DNA of 64,000 bases, from positions 62,001 to 126,000 of the forward strand of contig CAYTVR010000001.1 of the NCBI GenBank assembly GCA_964441245.1. Reading direction: 5' to 3'. The notes beneath the pieces were generated by a model. It was not told the origin of the DNA. It searched no databases and saw nothing but the letters and a program-made list of their open reading frames with translations. The translations under genes and the position numbers were made by a program. The DNA is from JALZUU01 sp964441245. GTDB taxonomy: Bacteria; Bacteroidota; Bacteroidia; Chitinophagales; Saprospiraceae. This document shows, in pieces, positions 33,928-43,565 of the stretch; position 1 is the first letter of the stretch, and each line of letters begins with the position of its first letter.

Positions 33928-33969
33928 GAAGTCCTCTCAAACGCGTATTATGCGAATTGAGAGGACTTC
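33928..33969 (-). terminator. hairpin after the TPR gene
   Basis: GAAGTCCTCTCAA (33928-33940) pairs perfectly with 33957-33969, starting 28 bases after the TPR stop. No T-run is present on the minus strand. Confidence 0.5.
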
Positions 33970-33996
33970 ATACTGACTACTTATCACTTTTTATTA

Positions 33997-35409
33997 TCAA
34001 GCAGCTTTTCGATAAACGGCAATAATAGCCAAGACTTCACTATCGACTTCTAAATCAGGTTGAAGATCAAATAAGGCATCATGCATATCAAAATTTTCTG
34101 TCAAAGCTTGACCCAATAAGTAAAGGCCTTCTTTTCTTCTTCCTAATTGAAATAAACAGGCAACACGGCAATAAAGCAACTCTGTCCCTTCAGACATCAT
34201 TTCGGCTTCATCTAATGTTTCTAATGCTTCAATCGCCATATCCGTATCCATTAAAAAACTTGCAAACTGAATCCAATATTTACTGATTTCAGGTGCGGTA
34301 TCAGCTGCTTTCTGAAAAAAGTTATAGGCTTTCGTTTCGTTACCAACTTGGTAATAAGCTTCCGCTAAACTAGCATAATACTCTTCTTTTCGATCATTAA
34401 TTAAAATGGCTTTTTCATAAGAGTCAATAGCATTGTCCCATTGTTTCAAACGAGTATAACATTCTCCTAAACGGAAATGAATATCATTGTTTTGTGGATC
34501 TAACTTAATCGCTTTATTATAAAATGATTTGGCTAATCTTAAATCATGTTGAGCTTCATAACAAAAGCCAATTTTCATTAAAAGATCTGCATCTGGCTTA
34601 ATATCCTGCTCTATCGCTTCACTATAGCATTCTAGTGCTTTCTCAAAATATCCTTTATGAATACAAGCCTCAGCACATTCTCGATAAGCATGTTCAAACT
34701 TTTTATTTATGATAAAAGCATATTCAAACGCTTCGATTGCCTCCTCATATTCTTCACTCCCCGCATAAGCCTGTCCTAAATTGAACCAAGCAAGATGGCT
34801 ATAAGGTTCTTCATCAATAATCTGAAGATGTAAAGCGATACTTTCTGGATACATTCCTGAAAACTCTACTGCCCACCAAATCCGCTCGAGCACTTTACTA
34901 TTCTTAGGGTCAATTAGTAAGGCTTGGCGCAATGATTCAAACATGAGATCATACTTGGCAAGACTTTCATAGACATATGCCTCATAAAGGTATACTTGGC
35001 TGAGTTCCTTCCCCAGAGTGTACCCTTTAAGCTCTGTTAGGATATCAAAAGCATCTTGCTGGTATTTTAGGTTAATAAAGGCTTCCACTTTTAATAATTT
35101 TATTTCAAAAGCCTTTGGAGAATAGATTTCTGCCGTTTCTAAGCATTCTAATGCGATATGATCACAGTCTTTATCAAAAAGCAATTGCGCTTTTCTAATA
35201 TAAAAATTAGCAGAATAGCTATGTTGAGCCAATGCATGCTCCACAACACCTAATGCTTTTTCAGGAAGGTTTTCATTTTCGTAATAGTCAATTAGCTTGA
35301 AAAATACCGGTTCCTCAATGAAACCTACCGTTCCCTGCTGTGACATGGCCTCATACTCGGAAACTAAGCCTGCTATAGTGTGTTCATTCTTAAAATCACG
35401 TCCTTTCAT
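33997..35409 (-). CDS. TPR-repeat protein
   Basis: The 470-residue cytoplasmic protein is composed almost wholly of tetratricopeptide repeats from about residue 40 to 450. Clear units include HLAWFNLGQAYAGSEEYEEAIEAFEYAF, AYRECAEACIHKGYFEKALECYSEAI, DIHFRLGECYTRLKQWDNAIDSYEKAI and EYYASLAEAYYQVGNETKAYNFFQKA. There is no signal peptide, membrane segment or enzymatic domain. TPR arrays bind proteins; the partner is unknown. Homologues are common in Bacteroidota. It is monocistronic. Confidence 0.85.
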   Translation of the reverse strand: MKGRDFKNEHTIAGLVSEYEAMSQQGTVGFIEEPVFFKLIDYYENENLPEKALGVVEHALAQHSYSANFYIRKAQLLFDKDCDHIALECLETAEIYSPKAFEIKLLKVEAFINLKYQQDAFDILTELKGYTLGKELSQVYLYEAYVYESLAKYDLMFESLRQALLIDPKNSKVLERIWWAVEFSGMYPESIALHLQIIDEEPYSHLAWFNLGQAYAGSEEYEEAIEAFEYAFIINKKFEHAYRECAEACIHKGYFEKALECYSEAIEQDIKPDADLLMKIGFCYEAQHDLRLAKSFYNKAIKLDPQNNDIHFRLGECYTRLKQWDNAIDSYEKAILINDRKEEYYASLAEAYYQVGNETKAYNFFQKAADTAPEISKYWIQFASFLMDTDMAIEALETLDEAEMMSEGTELLYCRVACLFQLGRRKEGLYLLGQALTENFDMHDALFDLQPDLEVDSEVLAIIAVYRKAA

Positions 35410-36211
35410 GGTTGTATTTTAATTGTGTTCGAGGTAAATATACAGAAAAAAGGTACAAACATTCCGCATTATTAACAGGCTTTTTTTAAAAAAATTGCAT
35501 TCTTTTTAATGTATTAAAATCATTTATAAAGTGTATAACATGCTAATTATTAATAATTTAAAGATTATATTTATTTAAAATTGTTTTTATTTGATGATTT
35601 AAAATGCTCTAAGTCACCGCACAATATATGTAGCGAAAATTAAAGCTTAAAATTTATATATATGGGAAACAAGAAGTTAATACCTAAGAATGGATAAAAT
35701 TTTATTTTTAGCGTTTTTGTGACATCAATTCTGTTCTTTTTCTAGTTCTCAGACGTGCTATAGGTATAACGAAAACACCCCTACCAACCGCTGCCTTCTA
35801 AATAACTACCGCTTTCTCGAAAAAAGGTAACAAATAATTTGTGTTCAAAAAATCAAATTCGCTGTTGTGTGACAGGTATTATTAAAAAAGGTTATGCGAA
35901 AAAAGAAAAAATATTAAAAAGAGAAGGAAATCAATTCAAGAATGAAGGAAGTAGGAAGTAGGAAGTAGGAAGTAGGAAGGTAAATAGAATAATGGTTCAA
36001 TACAATGAAGATCCGCATTATACTACATAAAATTGTTAGTGATGCAACATTTTAAGAAATATGGCACTCTTTAATTATGAATCAATAACAGCTAAATTAA
36101 ATCCATATGGAAAGATTCATGCACCCTATACTTGCGTAGGCCAAGTGTAGCAAGCAATAAAGTGACTTTCATTATTTCAAATCCTATTTTATTATCGTTA
36201 AAATGCTACAA
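35410..36211. other. 800-base gap, no gene seen
   Basis: The gap is strongly AT-rich and has no protein-like frame on either strand. It carries four perfect GGAAGTA heptamers plus a partial one at 35947-35980. The part near 36100-36160 is less AT-rich but shows no recognisable RNA. It could hold a small RNA or simply be decayed sequence. Confidence 0.4.
35947..35980. repeat. GGAAGTA heptamer tandem repeat
   Basis: Four exact copies of GGAAGTA and a fifth partial GGAAGG lie end to end in the long gap upstream of nothing obvious; the nearest gene ends are more than 230 bases away. Confidence 0.8.
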
Positions 36212-39082
36212 TTAAAAAGCATAATTCATTTGTAATGAAATAGTCCTCGGTAAGATCGGAACCACAATAAAAGTCGCATCTGGGTTATTGCGTACATATT
36301 CCTTGGTTACGACATTGGCACTTGCACCAAATTCATCTGGTCCAAAGAAATTCATTAAGCCTGCTGAATTCAATAGGTTACTGACATACAAGGAGGCAGA
36401 AATATTTTCATTCAATTTTGTTTGAAATCCAGCGCTAAAAGTACTAAAGCCAGGTAATTCAAATGCATTGGCAATGTTAGCTTGTCGTTTACCCAAATAA
36501 CGCCAACTTAGAAAAAGACGATTAGAACCAAAAATATAGGAGGGAGTCACTTCTACAGAAAGATTCGGATTGTGAGGCAAATCATTTCCAGAATAATCTA
36601 ATATAGAGTCATCGGAAGGATCTACACTTCTATTGGCATCATAAACCGTAAAAGTCGTTGCTTCCGCTTTTTGTACGGTGGCCAAAACATGAATTTGAAA
36701 ATTTTCAACTGGTGTTAAAGTGCTTTCTAATTCCAATCCAACGGTGGTCGTACTATTGATTTGTTCTGGTGTAAAGAAAATACCATTCCCTCCGCCTTGA
36801 TCAAAAACAAATTCTGAAAAACTGATGTTCTTCAATCGACTCCAATAAGCGGTAGCAAAAAGGTTGATTGCTTTTGTTTTTACTTTTAACCCGAATTCGC
36901 CTTGAAGTACTCCTTGAACTTTCCCTGCATTGGGAATCGGAAGATTTTCAAAATTATCAAAATAATAATTCAGTTCTGGCGCTTTATTTCCTTTCGTAAA
37001 ACGAGCAAAGACCGCAGTCTGATCATCCAATTTATAATTTATTCCCGCAGAAAAAGATAAGTAATCGTATTTAAAATCGAACTCATCAACGGTACCAAAA
37101 GGAGCAATAGTAGCATTATCATAAGCGGTTAAAGTATCTCCATCGATACCTCCCAATTTTCCTAAGGGTTGAAAACGATCTTTATTTCCAAGATGTGCAA
37201 TGAATTCATAACGTAAGCCAACATCTATATTCAATTGATCAGAGATTTTCCAATGATCGTTTAAAAAAAGTGCGACCTGATTCACATCCGCTCGGGCTCC
37301 TCGATAAAATAAACCACCATAATTCGTAATACCCGCAGCATCTGATAATTGTACGACTGACGAACCGGGGTTTTCTAGACTTACTTGAAGCATTCTTGGA
37401 TTCGGCTCATAAGTAGCAAAAGCAAAACTAGCTGATGTAAACGTTTCGACAGCAGATCGTCCAGCAAATAATCCTAAATTTAAATCATTTGATCCTAGTT
37501 TTAGACCAAGACTTAGTTGATACAAAAACTCGCGAGATTGATCTTCTTTCAACCACGGAGCGGTTCCTAATAGCGCATCATTTGGTAGGCTTCCATCAAT
37601 ATATTCAAAGGTAGGCGGTAAACCCGCAAAAGCATTTAAAGCTCCCAAGTTGTTGACTCTTGCCAAGACTTCCTCCGTTTTAGCATCTCGAAAAACAAGC
37701 ATTCCCCAAGGTGATTCTGCTCCTGTTAAAAAGTAAGGCAAAAAGGATTCTAAACCCAATCTTGCATTCGATATCGTACTTTGCCAATTGGCATTTTTAG
37801 AGGTAAACTTAAGGTTGTTTTTCAAAGACCAAGCATCTCCAAATTCATGAGACAAACTCAAACCCAAAACAAAATCTTTGGCTCTAACTCCATTGTTGGT
37901 ATCAAATGTTCTGGTTCCTGATATATCTTCTTCAATTTTTTGCGGATCAGTTACATTGGTACTTACTTTCGGCAACATCAATGCCGTTGTATTAAAATTC
38001 TGATCAAAGGCCGCATTCGGGTTTTCCCAATTATTAGCTGGCAAACCGAGATAACGATTGACTTTATCGTTTAAATATTTTCCATAAAATTTGAGGAAAC
38101 CTTTTTTGTAACGCTTAGCTATATTGAATTTTAATTGTCCTCCATTCCCCCAATTGATATCCGTATTTCTGGGTCCTTGATCATAGCGATAAAAACCTCC
38201 TACATTATAAGTCCAACCTTTATCATTCAAAGGACCTCCTAGATTTACATCTAAACGATACAAACCGTTTCCATCCCCTTGGTATGCTCCTGTTGCTTGA
38301 ACTTCTCCACTAAAAATAGGGCCTCCCGTTTTAGAAATAAAATTATAAATTCCTCCCGGTGAGTTAGCATTTGTAATAGAGGCACTTCCTCCTCTGATGG
38401 CTTCTAAACGTTTAGTCGTCAGATCTACTCGATGAAATAAATCAGGGCTATAAAAAGTATGCTGTGTCAAATTAACAGGTAGTCCTTCCTCCTGCAATGA
38501 AACATAAAACCACCCTAAATCATCTTCCGCAGACGACGAAATACCTCTCGAAAAAACTCTAGTAAACATTTCTCCTGCCGAGGCGTCTACAAAAGTACCA
38601 GGAATAGCTTTCAATAAATCAGCTGTCCCTCTCGCATTTCGTCGTTGAATATCATCGACATTTAAGGTCGTAATTGCTACAGAAGATTCTAATTTTTTTC
38701 GTGGATCATAAGTCCCCGTTACAATGATACTTTCCAAATCTAATGGATCAGTTGTGAGTTGGATTTCTATGTATTGATTGTCGGTTGTCACCGAAATAGA
38801 ATCATTCCAACTTGTATAGCCTAATAAAGAAGTAGTGATTTTATAAGTTGCCGGTGAAATATTTTTGAAAGTGAATTCTCCTTTTGTTCCGCTTAGCGCA
38901 AAACGATTTATCACAGGAATCTCAATGAGTACTCCTTCTAGTCCCTTTCCTTCAGCATCTGAAATAGTTCCCGTTATTTTACTTTGCGCAAAAGAAAGTA
39001 CTCCAAAAGAGACTACGAATAATAATGTTGTCAGCCATTGAAATATTTGTCGAAAGCTTTTATATGTTCTTGATTTATTCAT
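36212..39082 (-). CDS. TonB-dependent outer-membrane receptor with carboxypeptidase-regulatory domain
   Basis: The 956-residue protein has a signal peptide ending LSFAQ (about 33). A CarboxypepD-regulatory-like domain at about 36-115 (ITGTISDAEGKGLEGVLIEI, ISPATYKITTSLLGY) follows, then the plug at about 122-255 (ATSSVAITTL-like SSVAITTLNVDDIQRRNARG, TADLLKAIPGTFVDASAG, LEAIRGGSASI) and a 22-strand type barrel ending in the aromatic SLQMNYAF. The plug and EAIRGG block resemble siderophore or Fe-chelate receptors (FecA/Fiu type) more than SusC, and no SusD is adjacent. The ligand is unknown. A TATCTTTG box lies 36 bases upstream of the ATG. Confidence 0.88.
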   Translation of the reverse strand: MNKSRTYKSFRQIFQWLTTLLFVVSFGVLSFAQSKITGTISDAEGKGLEGVLIEIPVINRFALSGTKGEFTFKNISPATYKITTSLLGYTSWNDSISVTTDNQYIEIQLTTDPLDLESIIVTGTYDPRKKLESSVAITTLNVDDIQRRNARGTADLLKAIPGTFVDASAGEMFTRVFSRGISSSAEDDLGWFYVSLQEEGLPVNLTQHTFYSPDLFHRVDLTTKRLEAIRGGSASITNANSPGGIYNFISKTGGPIFSGEVQATGAYQGDGNGLYRLDVNLGGPLNDKGWTYNVGGFYRYDQGPRNTDINWGNGGQLKFNIAKRYKKGFLKFYGKYLNDKVNRYLGLPANNWENPNAAFDQNFNTTALMLPKVSTNVTDPQKIEEDISGTRTFDTNNGVRAKDFVLGLSLSHEFGDAWSLKNNLKFTSKNANWQSTISNARLGLESFLPYFLTGAESPWGMLVFRDAKTEEVLARVNNLGALNAFAGLPPTFEYIDGSLPNDALLGTAPWLKEDQSREFLYQLSLGLKLGSNDLNLGLFAGRSAVETFTSASFAFATYEPNPRMLQVSLENPGSSVVQLSDAAGITNYGGLFYRGARADVNQVALFLNDHWKISDQLNIDVGLRYEFIAHLGNKDRFQPLGKLGGIDGDTLTAYDNATIAPFGTVDEFDFKYDYLSFSAGINYKLDDQTAVFARFTKGNKAPELNYYFDNFENLPIPNAGKVQGVLQGEFGLKVKTKAINLFATAYWSRLKNISFSEFVFDQGGGNGIFFTPEQINSTTTVGLELESTLTPVENFQIHVLATVQKAEATTFTVYDANRSVDPSDDSILDYSGNDLPHNPNLSVEVTPSYIFGSNRLFLSWRYLGKRQANIANAFELPGFSTFSAGFQTKLNENISASLYVSNLLNSAGLMNFFGPDEFGASANVVTKEYVRNNPDATFIVVPILPRTISLQMNYAF

Positions 39083-39117
39083 TCCTTTATTATCGTTGAA
39101 TTACATTCAAAAGATGA

Positions 39118-39125
39118 CAAAGATA
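39118..39125 (-). promoter_or_regulatory. candidate -7 box for the TonB receptor
   Basis: The minus strand reads TATCTTTG, matching TAnnTTTG, 36 bases upstream of the ATG at 39082. A CAAAA at 39150 could be the -33 box but the spacing (24) is long. Confidence 0.42.
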
Positions 39126-39167
39126 CGAAAAGTCATTTAGTCATTATTACAAAAAGTCTCAAAAGCA

Positions 39168-39202
39168 AAAAGTCAGAAACCGTATCCCGATTTCTGACTT
39201 TT
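39168..39202 (-). terminator. terminator after the DUF4197 gene
   Basis: AAAAGTCAGAAA pairs perfectly over 12 bases with 39191-39202, with A/T runs at the stem base. It lies 50 bases past the DUF4197 stop and before the TonB receptor promoter. Confidence 0.6.
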
Positions 39203-39251
39203 CTATGATCATTGATCCAATCAACAAACACATTCAAAGGTTATTTATATA

Positions 39252-39983
39252 CTATTTGTCTTGCTTAGCAAATACCTTTTTCAAGAGATCATTGGTTCGT
39301 AAAGATTTATCTCCACGGATTCCTTCTTCTTTTTTCTCCACCAAACCAAACATACCAGATAATGCTTGTCGAGTTACATAATCATCTAAATCCGGATTAG
39401 CTTTTTTCGTAAATGGGATTTTATTATGTGCCTTCACCGCGCCACTCCAATACTCTGTCGCTTTGACTTTATCTAATGAATTAACAATGATTGGTTTAAA
39501 AGCATTGTACAATTGGTCAAATGTTGATTTCTCTAAATAACGTGTTGCTGAGTCTTTTTCACCCATCAAAATATTCATGGCATCTTTAAAGGTCATTTTT
39601 TTAATCGCACTGATAAAAATGGGTTTGGCTTCTACAGCTGCATCTTCTGCGGCCCGATTGATTTTTTCAACAATCTTGTCTTCCGCATTTTTAAACCCAG
39701 GAATCGCACCTAATTTTTTAGTTACCTTTTGAGCATCTTCGGGTAATAATATTTTATATGCACTTTTATAGTATCCATCTTCTACAGAAAGAAAATCCAC
39801 GGCTTCACCAACGCCTATATCCAAAGCTTGCTTTAAGCCATTTCCAGCATCTTCTTGTGAAAGGCCTTTGTCATTCAAAACCTCTTTAGCTTTTCCCAAC
39901 ATTCCTTTTAAGCCTTGTGCATTTACCACACTAAAAGTGATCGTACAAGTTAATAGAAGTAAAACTAATTTTTTCATTGTCAT
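39252..39983 (-). CDS. DUF4197 exported protein
   Basis: The 243-residue protein from the ATG at 39981-39983 (MTMKKLVLLLLTCTITFSVVNAQ) has a clean signal peptide; the frame's outer ATG at 40022 would mask it. The mature part matches DUF4197: LSQEDAGNGLKQALDIGVGEAVDFLSVEDGYYKS, KIVEKINRAAEDAA, FKDAMNILMGEKDSATRYLEKST and a C-terminal VTRQALSGMFGLVEKKE. Mostly helical and soluble, so probably periplasmic. No function has been established for the family as far as I know. Confidence 0.83.
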   Translation of the reverse strand: MTMKKLVLLLLTCTITFSVVNAQGLKGMLGKAKEVLNDKGLSQEDAGNGLKQALDIGVGEAVDFLSVEDGYYKSAYKILLPEDAQKVTKKLGAIPGFKNAEDKIVEKINRAAEDAAVEAKPIFISAIKKMTFKDAMNILMGEKDSATRYLEKSTFDQLYNAFKPIIVNSLDKVKATEYWSGAVKAHNKIPFTKKANPDLDDYVTRQALSGMFGLVEKKEEGIRGDKSLRTNDLLKKVFAKQDK

Positions 39984-40169
39984 ATTTTTTTGTTTTAGAA
40001 CATTGTTAAAACGTTTTTCCAAACGAATTCAGTATGCTTTCTTTAATTATCTTTCTGTTAAAGTATATGGTCAGCGGACAATTCGTATCCAATAGTATTC
40101 ACAGAAATATTATGCCATAAAACAAATTGACACGCAAAACCAGCTAAAGAACGGCTTTAATATTAACTT

Positions 40170-40658
40170 CTATTGAGCAGGTCGACTATCTTTTGTTTCT
40201 TCGATTTTCATCGAAACAGATTTTATACCTGGAAGTGGATCGACTCGCATATATTGTTCTATCGTAAAAGTGTGTGTGCCAAGCGCATTAAAAAAAGCTC
40301 CTTCTTGGATGGTCACTCTTAGGGTACACCAATCCTCTTCACAATCTCCATACCATTGTCCTCCTTTATCTGCAAAATCAATCGAGATCCGTTCTCTCGT
40401 TCTTTCCCCGGAGGGGAACAAAGTATAAATCTGAATATAAATATTTTGATGGGCATAATCTACAGCATGTTCTATATCCAGATGTAAATTATAAATCCGC
40501 AAAGTATCTGTAATCTCTACTTTAAAGTCGATCGTATCTTGATAAGTCCATTCTTGATTTTCAACTGCATTCGTCTCTTCAAAAATATAGTTGGGTCCAC
40601 AACTTGTGAAAAGCGCAGCAAGAAATAAACAACAAAAAGGCAAGTAATATTTCATCAT
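40170..40658 (-). CDS. gldH: gliding motility lipoprotein GldH
   Basis: The 162-residue lipoprotein has its lipobox at FTSC (Cys20), then the GldH pattern: GPNYIFEETNAVENQEWTYQD, DFKVEITDTLRIYNLHLDIEHAVDYAHQNIYI and a C-terminal GTHTFTIEQYMRVDPLPGIKSVSMKIE. In gliding Bacteroidota GldH is needed for motility together with the other Gld lipoproteins of the type IX secretion/gliding apparatus. Here it follows dnaJ on the same strand, behind a strong terminator, and no other gld gene is near. The family call rests on pattern recognition. Confidence 0.85.
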   Translation of the reverse strand: MMKYYLPFCCLFLAALFTSCGPNYIFEETNAVENQEWTYQDTIDFKVEITDTLRIYNLHLDIEHAVDYAHQNIYIQIYTLFPSGERTRERISIDFADKGGQWYGDCEEDWCTLRVTIQEGAFFNALGTHTFTIEQYMRVDPLPGIKSVSMKIEETKDSRPAQ

Positions 40659-40670
40659 ATTATTAAACTA

Positions 40671-40700
40671 AAAAAAGCGGGAACAAATATTCCCGCTTTT
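40671..40700 (-). terminator. dnaJ terminator
   Basis: AAAAGCGGGA (40673-40682) pairs perfectly with 40691-40700 and the minus strand continues into a T-run. It lies 60 bases past the dnaJ stop. Confidence 0.75.
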
Positions 40701-40759
40701 CCATAAACGATATCTTTTAAAAAAAATTACGTTTTCAGAGAAATCGTGATTTTTATTTT

Positions 40760-41923
40760 TTAAGAAAAGTAATCTTTCATCCTTTCAAAAAAGCCTTTTT
40801 CGGACTTACCTGGTTGAGGTTTAAAATTAGGCATGTCTCGCATTTTTTCTAGTAACTTCGTCTCATTATCGTTTAGCTTTTTCGGTGTCCAAATATTGGT
40901 ATTGATCATTTGATCTCCAACACCATAACTTTGTACAGAAGGTAAACCTTTTCCTTTTAATCGGAACATTTTTCCAGACTGTGTACCTGGTGGAACTTTT
41001 ATTTTGACTCGACCATCAATAGTCGGTACTTCTACAGAGGTTCCTAAAGAAGCATCCGCAAAATTGAGATACATTTCATAAATCAAATTCATCCCATCTC
41101 TTTGCAAATGATCATGTGGTACTTCTTCAATATTGATCAGTAAATCCCCACTTGGTCCTCCATTCATTCCTGAATTTCCATTTCCACGCATGGATAATTG
41201 CATACCTTCTGCCACACCTCCTGGGATTTCTATCTCAATTAATTCTTCTCCCATTGTTCTTCCATCTCCTTTACAGGTTCCACATTTCGCCGTAATCATT
41301 TGTCCTGATCCATGACAAGTTGGGCAAGCTGCTGTCGTTTGCATTTGTCCCAAAAAAGTACTTTTGACCTGACGTACATAACCACTACCTCGACAAGTTG
41401 AACAAGAACTTACCGCCTTGCTATCTTTTGCACCACTACCTGAGCAGGTATTACAAGAGACTTGCTTTTTGACTTTTATTTTTTTGGTTACTCCACTTGC
41501 GACTTCTTCCAAAGTCAACTTAACTTTGATTCGAAGATTGCTTCCTTTTTGCCCTTGTGAGCGACGAGCACCACCGCCACCACGACCTCCAAAGAAGGAC
41601 TCGAAAGGACTACCACCATCTCCAAAAATATCTCCGAACTGTGCAAAAATATCTTCTACAGTCATCCCTCCTCTAAAGCCGCCACCGCCAGCACCTTGAT
41701 TCACACCAGCATGTCCAAACCGATCATAGCGTGCTCGTTTATCCGCATCGCTCAAAATTTCATATGCTTCAGCTGCTTCTTTAAATTTTTCCTCAGCTGC
41801 TTTATCATCTGGATTACGATCGGGATGGAATTTCATCGCGATCTTTCGATAAGATTTTTTTATCTCTTTGTCATCCGCACCTTTCGATACACCAAGGATT
41901 TCGTAATAATCTCTTTTTGCCAT
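40760..41923 (-). CDS. dnaJ: chaperone protein DnaJ
   Basis: This complete Hsp40 of 387 residues has a J-domain at 4-68 with HPD at 33-35 and a Gly/Phe-rich region at about 72-125 (GAGGGGFRGG, GGRGGGGARR). A zinc-binding region with four CxxCxGxG-type repeats (CNTCSGSG, CSTCRGSG, CPTCHGSG, CGTCKGDG) follows, then the C-terminal substrate-binding domains. It stimulates DnaK ATPase. It lies 90 bases downstream of grpE on the same strand, forming a grpE-dnaJ operon without dnaK. Confidence 0.96.
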   Translation of the reverse strand: MAKRDYYEILGVSKGADDKEIKKSYRKIAMKFHPDRNPDDKAAEEKFKEAAEAYEILSDADKRARYDRFGHAGVNQGAGGGGFRGGMTVEDIFAQFGDIFGDGGSPFESFFGGRGGGGARRSQGQKGSNLRIKVKLTLEEVASGVTKKIKVKKQVSCNTCSGSGAKDSKAVSSCSTCRGSGYVRQVKSTFLGQMQTTAACPTCHGSGQMITAKCGTCKGDGRTMGEELIEIEIPGGVAEGMQLSMRGNGNSGMNGGPSGDLLINIEEVPHDHLQRDGMNLIYEMYLNFADASLGTSVEVPTIDGRVKIKVPPGTQSGKMFRLKGKGLPSVQSYGVGDQMINTNIWTPKKLNDNETKLLEKMRDMPNFKPQPGKSEKGFFERMKDYFS

Positions 41924-42012
41924 AATTATAAGGATTGCTCAAAATTAAATCGCTTTCAATTGTAGCGACTTCTTTATGGAGCGTTAAAAATGTTTATGTT
42001 ATTGGGACAACA

Positions 42013-42639
42013 TTATTTACCTACGACGACTTTCGCGTAGCGAATAATTTTTTCCTCTAGAAAATATCCTTTTTCAATTGTATCGATCACTTTTCCTTTC
42101 ATTTCCTCAGTAGGAGCTGGAATTTCCGTAATCGCTTCATGTAATTCAGGATCAAAAACTTCTCCTGTACTCTCCATTGGTTTTAGTCCTTTTTGTTGTA
42201 AAAGGCTGTAAAGTTTATTGTAAACCAAAACAACTCCTTCGCTAAAAGGCTCCGTACTAGATTCGTCTTCTGCATTTTTCTTGGCTCTGTCAAAATCATC
42301 CAAAACTGGCAGAAGGGCTGTCAATGTGTCCTTTGCAGCAGTTCCCAACAATTCGACCTTTTCTTTCATCATTCGACGACGAAAGTTGTCAAATTCAGCA
42401 TGCAATCGAAGATATTTGTCCTTTAACTCTCCCAATTCTGCTTTATTCTCTTCTAATTCTTCCTTGATCTTATCCGCTTTACTCATCTTTTTTGACTTAG
42501 AAGAGCTCTTTTTAGCTTTGTTTTTGGTATCCTCGGCACTATTTTCTTCTACAGCACCATTTTTTGGGTCTAACTCCTCCACCTCTTTTTCTGGAGAATT
42601 TTCCTTCTTGCTCATTATATCTTTTATTTTTTTAAACAT
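42013..42639 (-). CDS. grpE: nucleotide exchange factor GrpE
   Basis: The 208-residue protein has a long charged, disordered N-terminus (about 1-55, Lys/Glu/Ser-rich), the long dimerisation helix (KADKIKEELEENKAELGELKDKYLRLHAEFDNFRRR) and the C-terminal beta domain ending GYFLEEKIIRYAKVVV. GrpE swaps ADP for ATP on DnaK. First gene of the grpE-dnaJ pair; a TACTTTTG box lies about 70 bases upstream. No CIRCE inverted repeat is visible. Confidence 0.93.
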   Translation of the reverse strand: MFKKIKDIMSKKENSPEKEVEELDPKNGAVEENSAEDTKNKAKKSSSKSKKMSKADKIKEELEENKAELGELKDKYLRLHAEFDNFRRRMMKEKVELLGTAAKDTLTALLPVLDDFDRAKKNAEDESSTEPFSEGVVLVYNKLYSLLQQKGLKPMESTGEVFDPELHEAITEIPAPTEEMKGKVIDTIEKGYFLEEKIIRYAKVVVGK

Positions 42640-42706
42640 TAAAGTTTCTAATAATTAAGGTGTTATGATCAACATTCCTTTTTTAACATCAATTTTGCTG
42701 CCAGTG

Positions 42707-42714
42707 CAAAAGTA
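42707..42714 (-). promoter_or_regulatory. candidate -7 box for grpE-dnaJ
   Basis: The minus strand reads TACTTTTG, matching TAnnTTTG, 68 bases before the grpE ATG. Confidence 0.42.
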
Positions 42715-42768
42715 AGGTCATTTTGGCAGTTTTTAGCTGAATAACAAGAAAAAGCACTGAAATAAAAT

Positions 42769-42819
42769 AAGGATTGAAGGTCTCTGACGATAATACGCAT
42801 GATGAGGGCTTCAATCCTT
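42769..42819 (-). terminator. hairpin after the TlpA-like gene
   Basis: AAGGATTGAAG (42769-42779) pairs perfectly with 42809-42819 across a 29-base loop, 26 bases beyond the stop at 42845. No strong T-run follows. Confidence 0.45.
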
Positions 42820-42844
42820 GATTATTACTTTTCCTGCTTAGGGA

Positions 42845-43396
42845 TTATTGTGCGGCCGATTGGTCTAATAATCCGGCCATTTCCGGAAAGGATAAATTGA
42901 CTCCAATGATTTCCCCTTTAGGATTTAAAAGAAATTTAGTGGGTACTTCTTTTACGCCATAACTGTCAGCAATGGGAGAATCAAAAAATCGCAAACTTTC
43001 CGCCTTATCCAAAACGTGATAAGGCCATTTAAGTCCATCTCGTTCTATCGCTTTCTTCCAGTTTTTTTCTCTTGTTTCTACTCCAACACTGACGACTTCA
43101 AAACCAGTCGCATCTTTAAATTTTGTAGTATGATACTTATCGTAAAATTTAACCAAAGTAGGATTTTCATGTCGACAGGGTCCGCACCAGCTTCCCCAAA
43201 AATCAACTAGTACAAATTTCCCTTGGAGATCTTCTAATTTAAAATCCTGACCATTTTTAAGTGCACTGGAAAAAACGGGAGCCATTTCACCACTCTTATA
43301 ACTAGGCTGCATATATAGGTTTTTCCCAACAAAGAAAAGTACAAACACGAGCGCCATAAGCCCCAATGATTTAAAAGAATTTCCTGATTTCGACAT
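42845..43396 (-). CDS. TlpA/ResA-like thioredoxin-fold protein
   Basis: The 183-residue protein is anchored by one N-terminal helix (SLGLMALVFVLFFVGKNLYM, about 11-30) and carries a periplasmic thioredoxin-like domain with the active site WGSWCGPCRHENP. VDFWGSWCGPC and KEVPTKFLLNPKGEIIG (with the cis-Pro) are typical of TlpA/ResA reductases, which keep cytochrome apoproteins or other exported proteins reduced. The partner is not evident. Monocistronic. Confidence 0.85.
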   Translation of the reverse strand: MSKSGNSFKSLGLMALVFVLFFVGKNLYMQPSYKSGEMAPVFSSALKNGQDFKLEDLQGKFVLVDFWGSWCGPCRHENPTLVKFYDKYHTTKFKDATGFEVVSVGVETREKNWKKAIERDGLKWPYHVLDKAESLRFFDSPIADSYGVKEVPTKFLLNPKGEIIGVNLSFPEMAGLLDQSAAQ

Positions 43397-43565
43397 AATT
43401 CTATTATTTAAATATTCGACAAAACATCCAGCACTTTATCTTTTTCATTTGCATGAAAATGCGCTAATAGATTTGTCCTTAAAAAGTTCTACTTTGTATA
43501 AAATACATTTCAAGTAAAAAAGGTTGTAAATTCGATTTTCAATCTATAAAATACCAATCCAAATT

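Noticed and set aside
36212..39082. SusC-type polysaccharide receptor
   Set aside because: There is no SusD gene or glycan hydrolase nearby, and the plug sequence is closer to siderophore-type receptors, so a plain TonB-dependent receptor call is used.
42281..42658. 125-codon open frame antisense to grpE
   Set aside because: Ser/Phe/Leu-rich shadow of the Lys/Glu-rich grpE N-terminus.
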